This document shows, in pieces, positions 54,612-63,849 of a stretch of 64,000 nt of DNA. The stretch is from positions 1,364,001-1,428,000 of the forward strand of contig JACDTU010000009.1 in the NCBI GenBank assembly GCA_022376465.1, written 5' to 3'. The notes under the pieces are model-generated. The model did not search any database. It saw only the letters and a list, made by a program, of their open reading frames with translations, and was not told the DNA's origin. A program made the translations under genes and the position numbers. Within the stretch, counting starts at the first letter, position 1; every line of letters starts with the position of its first letter. This DNA comes from Cubamyces lactineus. Lineage: Eukaryota; Basidiomycota; Agaricomycetes; Polyporales; Polyporaceae.

Positions 54612-57600
54612 TCAGCGGTCATCGCCGGCGTCGCTGCTACTGTCGCTACCGTCGCGGTCGGGGATCTCCAGTGCTCCGAAGGCAGCGCGGAGGCGGCCGG
54701 TCGCATTGATGTACCCGAAGAGGGAGGGGATAGCGTTCTTGCTGTTGAGCAGGGTCTTGAGATTGCGGCCTGTGAATCCGAGAGGCCGATAATGAACCGC
54801 CCGGTGGAGCGTGTAGGTGGGGCATGCGAGGAGGTAGTGTGAGACCGTTTCCGGTGCGCTGCCACACGTCGGGCAGGTAGCCGTGTCCGCCTTTCCAATA
54901 CGCTCCAGGAAGGCTTGAAGGGGCACGTGGTTGGTTCGAAGCTGGATGAGGAGGTTAGTATGGCGGCGCGGGAGCGCAGAGGTTAGCTCAGCGAATTTCT
55001 TCGAGGGCATAGTGCCGTCTATCTCTGCCATGCGGATCCCACGTATGGAGCGCCGCCAGCGGGCTGCAGCACGCCGATCTAGCTCCATCTTGTAGTTCTG
55101 CCGGGCCCGGGTGGCACTCTGGGGCAGCGGTTTGCGGAGCGAGCGGGGGAGCAGCGCCGAGGGAGAGGACTCGCCACGCGCTGCCTCTTTAGCCGCCTCG
55201 TCCGCGGCCTCATTCCCAGGGATGTCCGCGTGACCGGGCACCCATCGAAGTGTGAGACGGAGGTGAGGGCGTGAGGCCTTCAGATCCCGCACCGCTGTGT
55301 GGAAAAGGTCTGTGAGATAGCGCCCGGGGGCAGGGGACCGGAGCGAAGACGCCTGGATTGCAGCTGTGTTGTCCAGCGCGATGGACGCCGTCCGTGTGCA
55401 GCTGACCTCACGCTGTAATAGCTCCACTCCGAGAACCGTAGCTGCGATCTCCGCCTCATAGACGGTGTGCCGCGAGGAGGGTCCTAGGTATAGCTGCAGG
55501 ACCTTTGGTTGAGCACTCCCTGGCACGTAGAGCAGCGCTGCAGCGCCGACTCCTCCATCCACATCGGAGCCATCCGTGTAGACACGGTATGCACCATCCG
55601 CTGCCCAGCGTACATCGTCCCCTTCAGCTGCCTCCCTATCGGGGTTTATTACCGTCTTGTGCCGAGGGCGCCAGCGTGGGTGGAGCCTAGTCGGGCGGAT
55701 CCGCTCTGTACCTTTGTAATCGAGCCAAGGTTTGTACGCGTCCAGCAGCTCATGAAGCGCTGATCGGTGCGACTTGACAAAGCGGTTCCCCGCACGCTGA
55801 ACGTGGGGAGCAAGGGGGTGAGATGAGGGGAGAGTGCAGAGGCGTACCGCAGCACGGTGGCAGAGTCGATCCACCAGCAGGTCGAATGGGAGGAGCTGTG
55901 CATGCGCTTCAAGAGCATCAGTGGGGGCAGACCGCAGCGCGCCTGTCATGGCCAGTAGGGCCTGCCGCTGTATGGCTGCCAGACGATGCACGTGCCCGAC
56001 GGAGCCATGCTTCCTTGTGTGGCCGGGGAGCCGTCTAATGGGTGTTAGAAAGGTGTCAGCAGCGTACAGCATGCTGGGGACGACCGTTGTGAGGTATAGC
56101 CGTCGGACGAGAGGGAGCGTAAGCCCGTTCCGCATGTTGGCGATCCGCCGGATCTGGGCCACCAAGCGACCGCCCCGTGCGTAGGCTGCCGCAGTGTGCT
56201 GCCGGAAACGCAGGCCCTGGTCTACCAGAACTCCGAGAAAGCGATGGTGGTCAGCGGGAGGGATTACCGTGCCATCTGAAAGGTGCAGTGGGGGGCCGAG
56301 GCCTATCCTCTTCGGCTGTGACTTGCAGTTTAGTAGCCCGAACTTGTCGAGCGAGTACTCGGAGTTGTGGCTCCGTGACCAGTCGTTTGCCCCGCCGTCA
56401 CGATCCATGAATCGCCGCGCCTTGCGGTGACACACCGCATACGTTTTACCTGTGGTAACAACTGCGACGTCGTCCATCGATCCCACCGCCATGTCGCCCC
56501 CTTTGACGTCCGCGCTGTCGATTAAGTCAGAGTTGTAAAAGGCATAGAGGACCACCGAGAGCGGGCATCCTTGGTCGATGCCGCTGACAATGTCGAACAG
56601 CTCCGAGACAAAGTCGTCGAACTTGAGACGGGTCTTGCGGCCGGCCAGCTTGATTCTGAGCCAGTCGACATACTCCCGGGGGACTCCCCGCATGCGCATA
56701 TTGTGAAAGAGTCGCTCTGGCGATGCTGCAGGGAAGGCCGATTTGATGTCCAGGAAGATAATGGACGCCACGTTCCCTTGTCGCCATGCGTCCTTCACCG
56801 TCTTCGTGACTAGATGGATCGAATCAGTGGTAGTCCGGCCTGCCCGCCCACCAAACTGAAGGTGGGCGAGCATGGACTTCTGCTCTGCCTCATAAACCAG
56901 CACATCTGCGACACACCGGGAGAGGATTTTGGACATGCAGTCTAGAAGCGCAATCGGGCGCCACGCTTTTGCCACTGTGTAGTCGTCTTTGCCTGGTTTC
57001 TGCAGAACAACCGTGTCAGACACTTTCCAGCAGTCTGGATAGTAACCCAGCGCGAAGGTGGCACGAAAGAGCGTGCCGAGGATGGGTGTGAGTGTCTCCG
57101 AGCATTGTTTGTAAACCTCGTTAGGGATGGCATCCGGGCCTGGCGCTTTGAATGAGCGTAGGGCGCTTATGGCGCGCCGCACCTGCAGGTTCGTAATAGG
57201 CTTGAAGGCGTAGCGAGGCTGCGGGTAGGGACCTGTTGGCACTGGGGCAGTACTGGGTGGCAAGAAGAAAGTGCGATGGAACTCTACCCCCTTATCCTCA
57301 TTACTGTTGAGCGTCCGCTCCCGGCCATTCTCTTGCTTGACTCGTATCGGTGGGATGCGGGCGCACCCACCGTCCGTTGCACCCCTCTTGAGGAAGCGGT
57401 TAGCATCCCAAATGGTCTTGGAGTCGACTGAGTCGATCCAGGCCTTCCAATAGTCGTTCTTGGCTGCAGTGATGTGGTCAGCGTACTGGTTACGGAAACG
57501 CCGGTACTCCCTGTGCGCCGGATGCGCTGAGTCTGCCCGGTGCCGGTGAGCCAGACGTCCCAACCGTTCCTTCTCCTTGCGCATCTTGGATAAGTCGAGC

Positions 57601-58577
57601 GACCACCATCGCTTCGCATATGGGGTGTTGGTGGACACTGGGACGTGCTCGTCAATCGTGAGGTGGAGGTCGTGCATGAGGTGGCTGAGGACGGTGTCGA
57701 AGCTGGCTATCGTTGAGATCTTCTCGGGGTGGTGCCGATCCGCAATCTTCTCGGCGAGCGCTTCATTGAATGCCTCCCAGTCAACCTGTCGAAAGTCACG
57801 TCGAGCGCGAGGGGGAGCAGTTGCGCAAGGGCTGTCAAATATGAGTTGAATCGGGTAATGGTCCGCTTTAGCCGGACGCTTCTCAGGTACGACCGTGCAG
57901 GTGCGCAGGCGCTCTTGGATTCCCGCTGAGCAAAAGACGTTGTCCGGTCGCGTGAAGTTCTTCGTGCGGGACGCTTCTAACGTGGCCATACCCTGAGGTA
58001 GGACCTGAGCCAGCTCCAGCTGGGCGACAAGGCTGATAAGGGTCTCTGCACGCCGCAGATTGTCAGTAGTGAAGAGGTGGTGGTTGCTGTGGTGGTCCCA
58101 TGCGGGGTGGTGGCGATTGAAGTCGCCTAGCCAGATTAGCTGTGGGTTGACACCCTCCGGGGCTGGGCGGAGGCGACCGGCTGCTCGGGAGGCCGCATGT
58201 AATGCAGAGTCATGGTCGCCATCCACGTAGAGGTTGAAGAGAGCGATGGTGGAGTGGGCTGTTCGTATTGAGACGGCTGTCACATCAGCGTGCGGGACCG
58301 GGATCTGGCTCCAGACATTAGTGGAGAGCCGCTTGTTGATGAATATGACAGCGCGAGATCGCGCTGCTCCCGCCGTTCCGTGCACCGTAGGATAGACCAC
58401 TCGCCAGCTCGAGGTACTGGCTGTTAGGTTCAAGAAGGAAAGACAGGGTTCTTGTGTCGCCAGTATGTCGTAGTCAGCCAGGTCGGAGTCATTCATCATG
58501 TCCAGCTGTGCCGTCCGGGATTTGTTGAGATTCTGCTGCCAGATACGTAGGGTGTTCCGTAGGGGTGTGTCGTTCAT
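54612..58577 (-). CDS. LINE ORF2: endonuclease, reverse transcriptase, RNase H
   Basis: 1,321 codons without a stop. Residues ~1-230 are an APE-like endonuclease ('ILATQEPCLS', 'LIWLGDFNRHHPAWD'). RT motifs are 'FKAPGPDAIPNEVY' (~470), 'FLDIKSAFPAAS' (~600), 'GIDQGCPLSVVLYAF' (~670) and the catalytic 'GSMDDVAVV' (~695), where Met replaces the usual aromatic or Val/Ala before DD. The RNase H domain is present with 'VYTDGSDVDGGVG' (~985), 'YEAEIAATVLG', 'IALDNTAAIQA' and 'RWVPGHADIPGNEAADEAA' (~1110), so its acidic catalytic residues are kept. A C-terminal 'CPTCGSAPETVSHYLLAC' is the CCHC motif usual for this group. Its ATG overlaps the ORF1 stop as ATGA, suggesting termination-reinitiation. 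Confidence 0.94.
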   Translation of the reverse strand: MNDTPLRNTLRIWQQNLNKSRTAQLDMMNDSDLADYDILATQEPCLSFLNLTASTSSWRVVYPTVHGTAGAARSRAVIFINKRLSTNVWSQIPVPHADVTAVSIRTAHSTIALFNLYVDGDHDSALHAASRAAGRLRPAPEGVNPQLIWLGDFNRHHPAWDHHSNHHLFTTDNLRRAETLISLVAQLELAQVLPQGMATLEASRTKNFTRPDNVFCSAGIQERLRTCTVVPEKRPAKADHYPIQLIFDSPCATAPPRARRDFRQVDWEAFNEALAEKIADRHHPEKISTIASFDTVLSHLMHDLHLTIDEHVPVSTNTPYAKRWWSLDLSKMRKEKERLGRLAHRHRADSAHPAHREYRRFRNQYADHITAAKNDYWKAWIDSVDSKTIWDANRFLKRGATDGGCARIPPIRVKQENGRERTLNSNEDKGVEFHRTFFLPPSTAPVPTGPYPQPRYAFKPITNLQVRRAISALRSFKAPGPDAIPNEVYKQCSETLTPILGTLFRATFALGYYPDCWKVSDTVVLQKPGKDDYTVAKAWRPIALLDCMSKILSRCVADVLVYEAEQKSMLAHLQFGGRAGRTTTDSIHLVTKTVKDAWRQGNVASIIFLDIKSAFPAASPERLFHNMRMRGVPREYVDWLRIKLAGRKTRLKFDDFVSELFDIVSGIDQGCPLSVVLYAFYNSDLIDSADVKGGDMAVGSMDDVAVVTTGKTYAVCHRKARRFMDRDGGANDWSRSHNSEYSLDKFGLLNCKSQPKRIGLGPPLHLSDGTVIPPADHHRFLGVLVDQGLRFRQHTAAAYARGGRLVAQIRRIANMRNGLTLPLVRRLYLTTVVPSMLYAADTFLTPIRRLPGHTRKHGSVGHVHRLAAIQRQALLAMTGALRSAPTDALEAHAQLLPFDLLVDRLCHRAAVRLCTLPSSHPLAPHVQRAGNRFVKSHRSALHELLDAYKPWLDYKGTERIRPTRLHPRWRPRHKTVINPDREAAEGDDVRWAADGAYRVYTDGSDVDGGVGAAALLYVPGSAQPKVLQLYLGPSSRHTVYEAEIAATVLGVELLQREVSCTRTASIALDNTAAIQASSLRSPAPGRYLTDLFHTAVRDLKASRPHLRLTLRWVPGHADIPGNEAADEAAKEAARGESSPSALLPRSLRKPLPQSATRARQNYKMELDRRAAARWRRSIRGIRMAEIDGTMPSKKFAELTSALPRRHTNLLIQLRTNHVPLQAFLERIGKADTATCPTCGSAPETVSHYLLACPTYTLHRAVHYRPLGFTGRNLKTLLNSKNAIPSLFGYINATGRLRAAFGALEIPDRDGSDSSSDAGDDR

Positions 58578-60274
58578 TCAAGGGGGTTGGAGGGAACAGA
58601 CTGCTCAGGGATATCCAGAAAAGCGTCGAGGCGGGACTGCGTAGCGGTGGGGCCAGCTTCTGGGGCGTTGAAATGGTGGCGGATCTGCGACCATACCGTG
58701 GGTGGGGGAGGGGCTCTGGCTAGCTCGTCCTCCTCAGAGATCCACGTTTCTGGGGCGTTGGTAACAAAGAACCGGAAGCCGCTGTCAGCTTTCTGGTGTA
58801 CTCCTAGACGTACCTGCGCCCGGAGCATGGGACACGATCGGTCCCATGCCGCATGGCCTTTCTCCTTGCAGTTGGCGCAGTGGAAGCTGCTTGGATCGTC
58901 GGCCACGCTGCAGTCCCTGGTGGGGTGAGCACCGGCGCAGTTGGCGCAGACGTCGTGAGGGGCCTTGCACTCGCGCGCAAAGTGGCGGTCATATCTCTGG
59001 CAGCGCGCGCACCTCTTGGGCTCCTCGATTTCCCTGCGTACCAGGACTCGCCGGTTGGCGAGTGTGAGCCCCTGCAGCGCTTGATTGGCTTGGTCGACGC
59101 TGTTAAGGGTCAGCATAAGAAACGCTGTGCGCTGGCCGGGGTTGCGCTTCGCTATTGGTTTGATCCAGTCCGCCCGGACAATACAGTTAGCCTTGAGCTT
59201 GTGCAACGCTTCGACCGCGCGGAGCGTCGCCGCACTGTGCGGGTCGAAGGTGACCGGGACGCGCTCGGCAATGAGCTTGTAGGTACGCCCAATGACCTGC
59301 GCAGACAGGCCCATCTTTCGTGCGAAGGGCTTGGCCACCGCAGGTTTGAGGAGCCATCTGGCCGCCTCTGCCGTGGTCATGGTGAAGACCGTGTCTCCGT
59401 GCGCGAGCACCTTGGCCTGCTCCACCGCGCCATCTCCCGGCGGTGAAAGCCCCTCGCGTTCCATCTGCTCGAGGGCCTGCCGAGCGCGGTCGAGGACGGC
59501 CCCATCATCGAGCCTCTGCCCGTCATCCGATTGAAGCGTGGCCTCTCTGACCAAAACTTGCCTCTGTAAGAGATCCGCAAGCGTGGCCGCCCGACGCACT
59601 CGCGCCGGCGCGGCCTCCAGTGTCAGTGGCGGAGGGGGAGCGGCGAGCGCACCTTGGAGCATGCCTGCCCGACCTGTGTCCCGTATCTCCTTTTGCATAT
59701 CGAGCAACGCTCGCTCCGCCTCGCGAACCCTCTCGCACGCATCGCGTAGCCCAAGCGTGCACTCCGCCATCTCCTCCTTCATGTTGTCGACTTTCTCTGC
59801 GAACTCGGTAATGCGATCCTCGACGTGGGATGTGTGGTGGTCCAGTCGGATGCTGAGCTGGTCTTCCGCGCGCTCAACGATGGCGCCGCTGACCGCCTCT
59901 TGTTGCTTGTTGTTGAGAGTCTCCTTCGCAAGGAAAGCGAATGCTATGAGGCCCTCCCGCGCCAGTTCGTGGGTGGGTGCCGTAAACGCGAAGTGCAGTA
60001 GTCCCGAGACCAGCGACTCGCCCGTTATGGCGTGTGATCCTTCTGGGATCAGGGACTTCGCTTGCAGGAAGGCTACTGCTTCATTCAAATTCGGTATGAC
60101 CTCTTCAGCAGCGAGCCAGGCTTCTTGCGATGAGGTGAGTTTGCGAGTCCTGCTCTTTCTCGTAGCGGTCGCGCCTGGTGCGCTGGCGCGTGTGCCACTA
60201 GTCACTCGCGATGTCGGCGGGGTGCTGGCCGGCCGCGGAACAGACGGTCTACGTAGGTGGAGTATGTCGCTCAT
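58574..60274 (-). CDS. LINE ORF1: nucleic-acid-binding protein with zinc knuckles
   Basis: 566 codons from ATG 60274 to TGA 58574. The N-terminus is basic (RKSRTRKL), then a helical region with a coiled-coil-like stretch ('MKEEMAECTLGLRDACERVR', ~170-200). A central domain without a name (~290-400) leads to three cysteine knuckles: 'CARCQRYDRHFAREC' (~418), 'CANCAGAHPTRDC' (~440) and 'CANCKEKGHAAWDRSC' (~468). The C-terminus is Pro/Ala-rich. In LINEs this protein packages the RNA. The stop overlaps the start of ORF2 by two bases. Confidence 0.92.
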   Translation of the reverse strand: MSDILHLRRPSVPRPASTPPTSRVTSGTRASAPGATATRKSRTRKLTSSQEAWLAAEEVIPNLNEAVAFLQAKSLIPEGSHAITGESLVSGLLHFAFTAPTHELAREGLIAFAFLAKETLNNKQQEAVSGAIVERAEDQLSIRLDHHTSHVEDRITEFAEKVDNMKEEMAECTLGLRDACERVREAERALLDMQKEIRDTGRAGMLQGALAAPPPPLTLEAAPARVRRAATLADLLQRQVLVREATLQSDDGQRLDDGAVLDRARQALEQMEREGLSPPGDGAVEQAKVLAHGDTVFTMTTAEAARWLLKPAVAKPFARKMGLSAQVIGRTYKLIAERVPVTFDPHSAATLRAVEALHKLKANCIVRADWIKPIAKRNPGQRTAFLMLTLNSVDQANQALQGLTLANRRVLVRREIEEPKRCARCQRYDRHFARECKAPHDVCANCAGAHPTRDCSVADDPSSFHCANCKEKGHAAWDRSCPMLRAQVRLGVHQKADSGFRFFVTNAPETWISEEDELARAPPPPTVWSQIRHHFNAPEAGPTATQSRLDAFLDIPEQSVPSNPLE

Positions 60275-60442
60275 GAGGCCCTCAGGCTTTACTAAGAGTA
60301 CTATCGTCTAGCCCAGCTGTGTAAAATGCCGCACTTTCCTGTCCTCCCCCTATGAGGACGGATCGTGGGAAAATCGCGCAGGTGGTAGTAGAGCGTCAAG
60401 AGGGGTCCCCTTGGGTGGGCTTGAGATTCAGGATATCGTGTG

Positions 60443-60500
60443 GCGCGCACGCGGTCACGTGATCGCGTAGAGGCGCGTGCGGCGTTGCAGACACGCGTCC
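60443..60500. repeat. Palindromic dispersed repeat, copy at 60.4 kb
   Basis: 'ACGCGGTCACGTGATCGCGT' core plus flanks, matching the reverse complement of 17674-17730. It lies exactly in the gap between the two head-to-head LINEs and ends just before the truncated RT frame begins. Confidence 0.55.
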
Positions 60501-60534
60501 AGCGGCGTCATTCCCCTCCGTAGATCAGGACGCT

Positions 60535-62094
60535 ATGTGGGCAAAACTGCTAGACTGGGGCGCGAGTGGGCCACTCCTCGATTGGCTGCGGATGCTCTAT
60601 GACCGCATGCGCTACATGGTGCGCTTCAATGGAGAGCTCTCGGAGTTCTTCCGCGCGCTGGCAGGAATCCTCATTGGTGACCCGGCGTCACCTGTCCTAT
60701 GGATCCTGTTCTTTGCCGACTTCCGCACACCGCTCGATGGGGATGAAGTGATGCTCGATGGCCTAGCGGTCCCCTACCTAGCCCAGGCCGATGACATACT
60801 GCTCCTGGCCTATACCCCCGAGGCGCTACAGAGGAAGGTGACAGCGCTGGAACAGTGGTGTCTGCGCAATGGCCTGAGGATCAACGTACGGAAGAGCCTC
60901 CTTATGGCCTTCGGACTACTGCCGCGCACTCCTCCGAACATCATCCTGTATGGCGAACTACTACGCATGGTGGATACGGCAACGTATGTCGGGGTCACGC
61001 TCACCTCCACGGCGCGCAATGTGTTCCAGGAGCACAGACGTATTCAAGCCTCCAAAGCGAGACGGCTGGCGCACGCGTCACTCGCACTGGAGTCCTACAT
61101 TGGACCTATTCCCCCAGATGTGGCACATACCCTGTACAACGCCCTCATCGAGCCGCATCTCCTCTCCGCTGCCACCATTGACCTAGATGTCGACAGCACA
61201 TCCTTAACCGAACTCGAACAAGTCCAAATGGCGTTTGTGCGCAGGGCCCTACAACTGCCGACCCACTCCTCCACCATCACCCCGCTACTGGACATCGGGC
61301 TGTGGCCACTACGTTACAGGCGTGCCAGAATGGCACTGAAGTACCTGGCATACCTGGCGGACTGCCCGGCCGTCCTGGTGGCAGCAGCTTTTCGTGTATC
61401 GCGCAACCTGGTTCGTGCGGGGCACCCCTCCTGGGTCAGCGACCTCTACTACGCCCTGCAGCGCCTCCCGGGCCGCGTCCGGTTCGACCCAACCACGCCT
61501 ATTACTGCCGCCTCGGTACAGGCCCTCCTGCGATCCCTCGAAACGGCACTTGCGACACATGCACACGACCACATACAACAAGCGACGAAACTCACTGTCT
61601 GGCGAGGGGCTGTCCTCGCGCTGCTGCCCCGGTCACCCTCTGTGTCTGCGCTGTTCAAACAGCGCGAGTATCTGCGCATATCCTGTGCGCGCACTCGCAA
61701 GGACGTCGCGCGCCTTCTCTCGGGCGTGTCCCCGTGCGCGATTGAGACCCTTCGGTCGCGTGGAATTCCACGCGCACGCCGCATCTGCCGCTTCTGTCGG
61801 GCCCGCGAGATCGTTGAGGACGAGCACCACATCTTGTTTGAGTGCCACGACCCCGCGCTTCAGGAAGCTAGGACCAGTTTCTACACGACGGTGTTCGCAA
61901 TCGAACCCGGCCTCCTGCACCTGAGGCGACGCTGTGACGACTGGCCCTTCTTTGGGACAGCGTTGAACAACGCGCGCACAGCAAGCGCGGCGGCGACACT
62001 GGTCAACACGGCCTTTACGCGAGTTCGCGCCACGGCACCGCTGATCCTCGATTCCGAAGAGGACCTACTGGCTCTCCCCGGCCTCCCGCGTTAG
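60535..62094 (+). CDS. Truncated reverse transcriptase (C-terminal part)
   Basis: 519 codons open from an internal Met; the frame extends upstream through 'FPSVDQDA', which is the start of an RT block ('AFPS.D...') cut by the element's 5' truncation. RT motifs: 'GILIGDPASPVLWILFFADF' (residue ~45) and 'YLAQADDILLLAY' (~84), with both catalytic Asp present. After ~330 residues of helical thumb-like sequence, a 'CRFCRAREIVEDEHHILFEC' zinc motif (~420) closes the protein. There is no endonuclease and no obvious RNase H in the remaining part. It is not expected to be functional alone. Confidence 0.82.
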   Translation: MWAKLLDWGASGPLLDWLRMLYDRMRYMVRFNGELSEFFRALAGILIGDPASPVLWILFFADFRTPLDGDEVMLDGLAVPYLAQADDILLLAYTPEALQRKVTALEQWCLRNGLRINVRKSLLMAFGLLPRTPPNIILYGELLRMVDTATYVGVTLTSTARNVFQEHRRIQASKARRLAHASLALESYIGPIPPDVAHTLYNALIEPHLLSAATIDLDVDSTSLTELEQVQMAFVRRALQLPTHSSTITPLLDIGLWPLRYRRARMALKYLAYLADCPAVLVAAAFRVSRNLVRAGHPSWVSDLYYALQRLPGRVRFDPTTPITAASVQALLRSLETALATHAHDHIQQATKLTVWRGAVLALLPRSPSVSALFKQREYLRISCARTRKDVARLLSGVSPCAIETLRSRGIPRARRICRFCRAREIVEDEHHILFECHDPALQEARTSFYTTVFAIEPGLLHLRRRCDDWPFFGTALNNARTASAAATLVNTAFTRVRATAPLILDSEEDLLALPGLPR

Positions 62095-62571
62095 GCAGTG
62101 CAGTAGAGGGATCACCAGAGCGTGAGCTAGCCGAAGGAAAACTTAACATAATCCCTCGCTAACATCTGGGTTGCTACAGGATGGAATTCCAAGCCCTCCC
62201 AACTCCTGGATCTCGTGTGTGGTGAGGTGGCGCGAGGCGGGAAGCGCGTGGCGCTCCGTCAGGCCTCCGTGGTGTCTCGTGCTCCCCTCGGTGGGGATCC
62301 GAGGCACCCCACGTACAGATTCCGGCCTCCATGTATCGCCAATAGGGTACGTCAAGCCGAAACGGCGCACCGTCGCTGCCTACTGCCTGCCCGGTCTCGT
62401 AGCGGATTGGGCTCAGATCGCGTCAAGTAGGAACGATGGGAGTGCACTGTGGACGGAATACTGAGGCAAGGGAGTGGGAATGGGTGGCGGTCAACATTTA
62501 AGTATCAATTCCTTGGTAGACGGTTGTAGCTGAAGGTCGCGCGTACTAGTAGTACAAGATGTATCGTATCA

Positions 62572-62635
62572 TGTGACCATTGAGGGCAGTAGGCTCCCGT
62601 CTGCTCAAATGTATCTCCTCCTCCTCCTCCTCCTC
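62572..62635 (+). repeat. Shared LINE 3' end with (TCC)n tail, plus copy
   Basis: Inverted counterpart of 53975-54031; see that entry. Seven or so CTC units follow the unique part. Confidence 0.9.
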
Positions 62636-63849
62636 GGCGGCGGTTTCATCAAGATCATGAAAAGCTGCGATCTTCAACCCAAGTGATTCAATGTGTTAAA
62701 TGCTTTCAACGGGCACGTAGGTACTCCCAAGCACACCGTGCTGTCACATCTTCATAGCCGCGATCTCCTTGCAGAGCGTTCGGCCGCAACGCACCTCGCG
62801 AATCAATGAGAAGTCATCCAGATGAATACGCAGTAACAAATGGTCTGCTGACAGCTAATGGGATCCGTGTACGCATATAACAAATACGTGGATTATGCAG
62901 GTCAACACGTAAGCTAGCTGCCTAGAACCGCTCGAGTAAACGTACCGTCCCAAGCAGAGTCATAAGCCCTGCTTGGCCGCAGAAGCTGATCCGCCGGAGG
63001 TTGACACGCCATCACTGCTCTCGAGATCATCCCGAACGCTTGTATGCCATCTTGTATGGCTCTGCCGGCCCCTTTCACTTGGCCGTATGAGCTCAAGATC
63101 AAGGGTTGCTTCTTCAACTTCGAATCGGCTTGTTAGGCCCTTGCAGCGCGATTGAGAGCGCTGGCAGGTCCGACCGTCCGGAGTGAGGCACCTCAGTTGT
63201 ATGTATCCCTTCCGTGCACGTCCGTTCTCCGATTCTATTCGCTATGCGAAGTCCCTCGAAGAGGACTTGCGCACAGAGCCCCGAAAGGTTAATGGACATT
63301 GGGCGGCGGCCATGAAAACCGTCTGAAACGTGATATCAGAATGTGCTCACGAGTGTGACAATGCAGACGAACCCCAAGGGGAGGCGCATATGCGGACCGA
63401 TTTAGGAGAGAATCTATCATGTGGGGCTGCTGCTTCACGGTAAGCTTGCGTGTCAAGCCGTAGTAAGATGAAGATCGCCGCCGTGTTGTGATGTGTATCG
63501 CATGCACGCTTCGTGTACCACACACGGCAATCCGATGCCTATACTTTCATCGGAGCGCGGGGACCGTCTGTGGTCAGTAATGGCTACAAACCAACCATAC
63601 TGTCTGTATTGCTGTCGATTCGCATTGGATAGTCGAGTCTAGTGGACTGAGACTGAGTTCGCGTAGTATGGCGATCACAACATCCAGGTTATAGCGCACC
63701 CACCTGATAGTTTGGCTAGCATGGTTGAGGTGAGCGCGGACTGGGAGACTGCATGCATCGCGGACACAATGTTGGCGCTCCGAGAGGCTAGGCATGACTC
63801 GCGTGTGGCGCGCCTCACGCTACCGAAGGTGTCCTACCCGAAAAGGCGA
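62636..63849. other. Intergenic region, no gene seen
   Basis: Contains the weak similarity to 52.47 kb at 62990-63060. On the minus strand one frame (about 63125-62965) gives a Ser/Gly-rich acidic run ('LESSDGVSTSGGSASA') that might be the tail of a lost gene, but there is no support for an intact one. Confidence 0.4.

Larger units (their letters stand above)
53975..60420 (-). mobile_element. LINE-type (non-LTR) retrotransposon with two ORFs, apparently full length
   Basis: The element contains ORF1 (58574-60274), ORF2 (54612-58577) and a ~640 bp 3' UTR. The 3' UTR has C/G homopolymer runs and ends in a (TCC)n-type repeat at 53975-53987. The domain set (CCHC ORF1; ORF2 with endonuclease, RT, RNase H and C-terminal CCHC) is that of the fungal Tad1/I-like LINE group. 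Both ORFs are open, so it may be recent or active. The 3' end is set by the segment shared with the plus-strand element ending near 62635. The 5' end is not defined by a repeat; I place it before the junction with the other element (60.42-60.51 kb). I found no target duplication. Confidence 0.85.
60511..62635 (+). mobile_element. 5'-truncated LINE-type element
   Basis: Begins inside the RT domain (coding from 60511) and ends in the same 3' segment and (CTC)n tail as the minus-strand LINE, at 62572-62635. 5' truncation is typical of LINE insertion. Apart from that shared 3' end, its RT sequence is clearly different from ORF2 of its neighbour, so it is a second family. The 3' UTR is ~480 bp. 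Confidence 0.8.
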
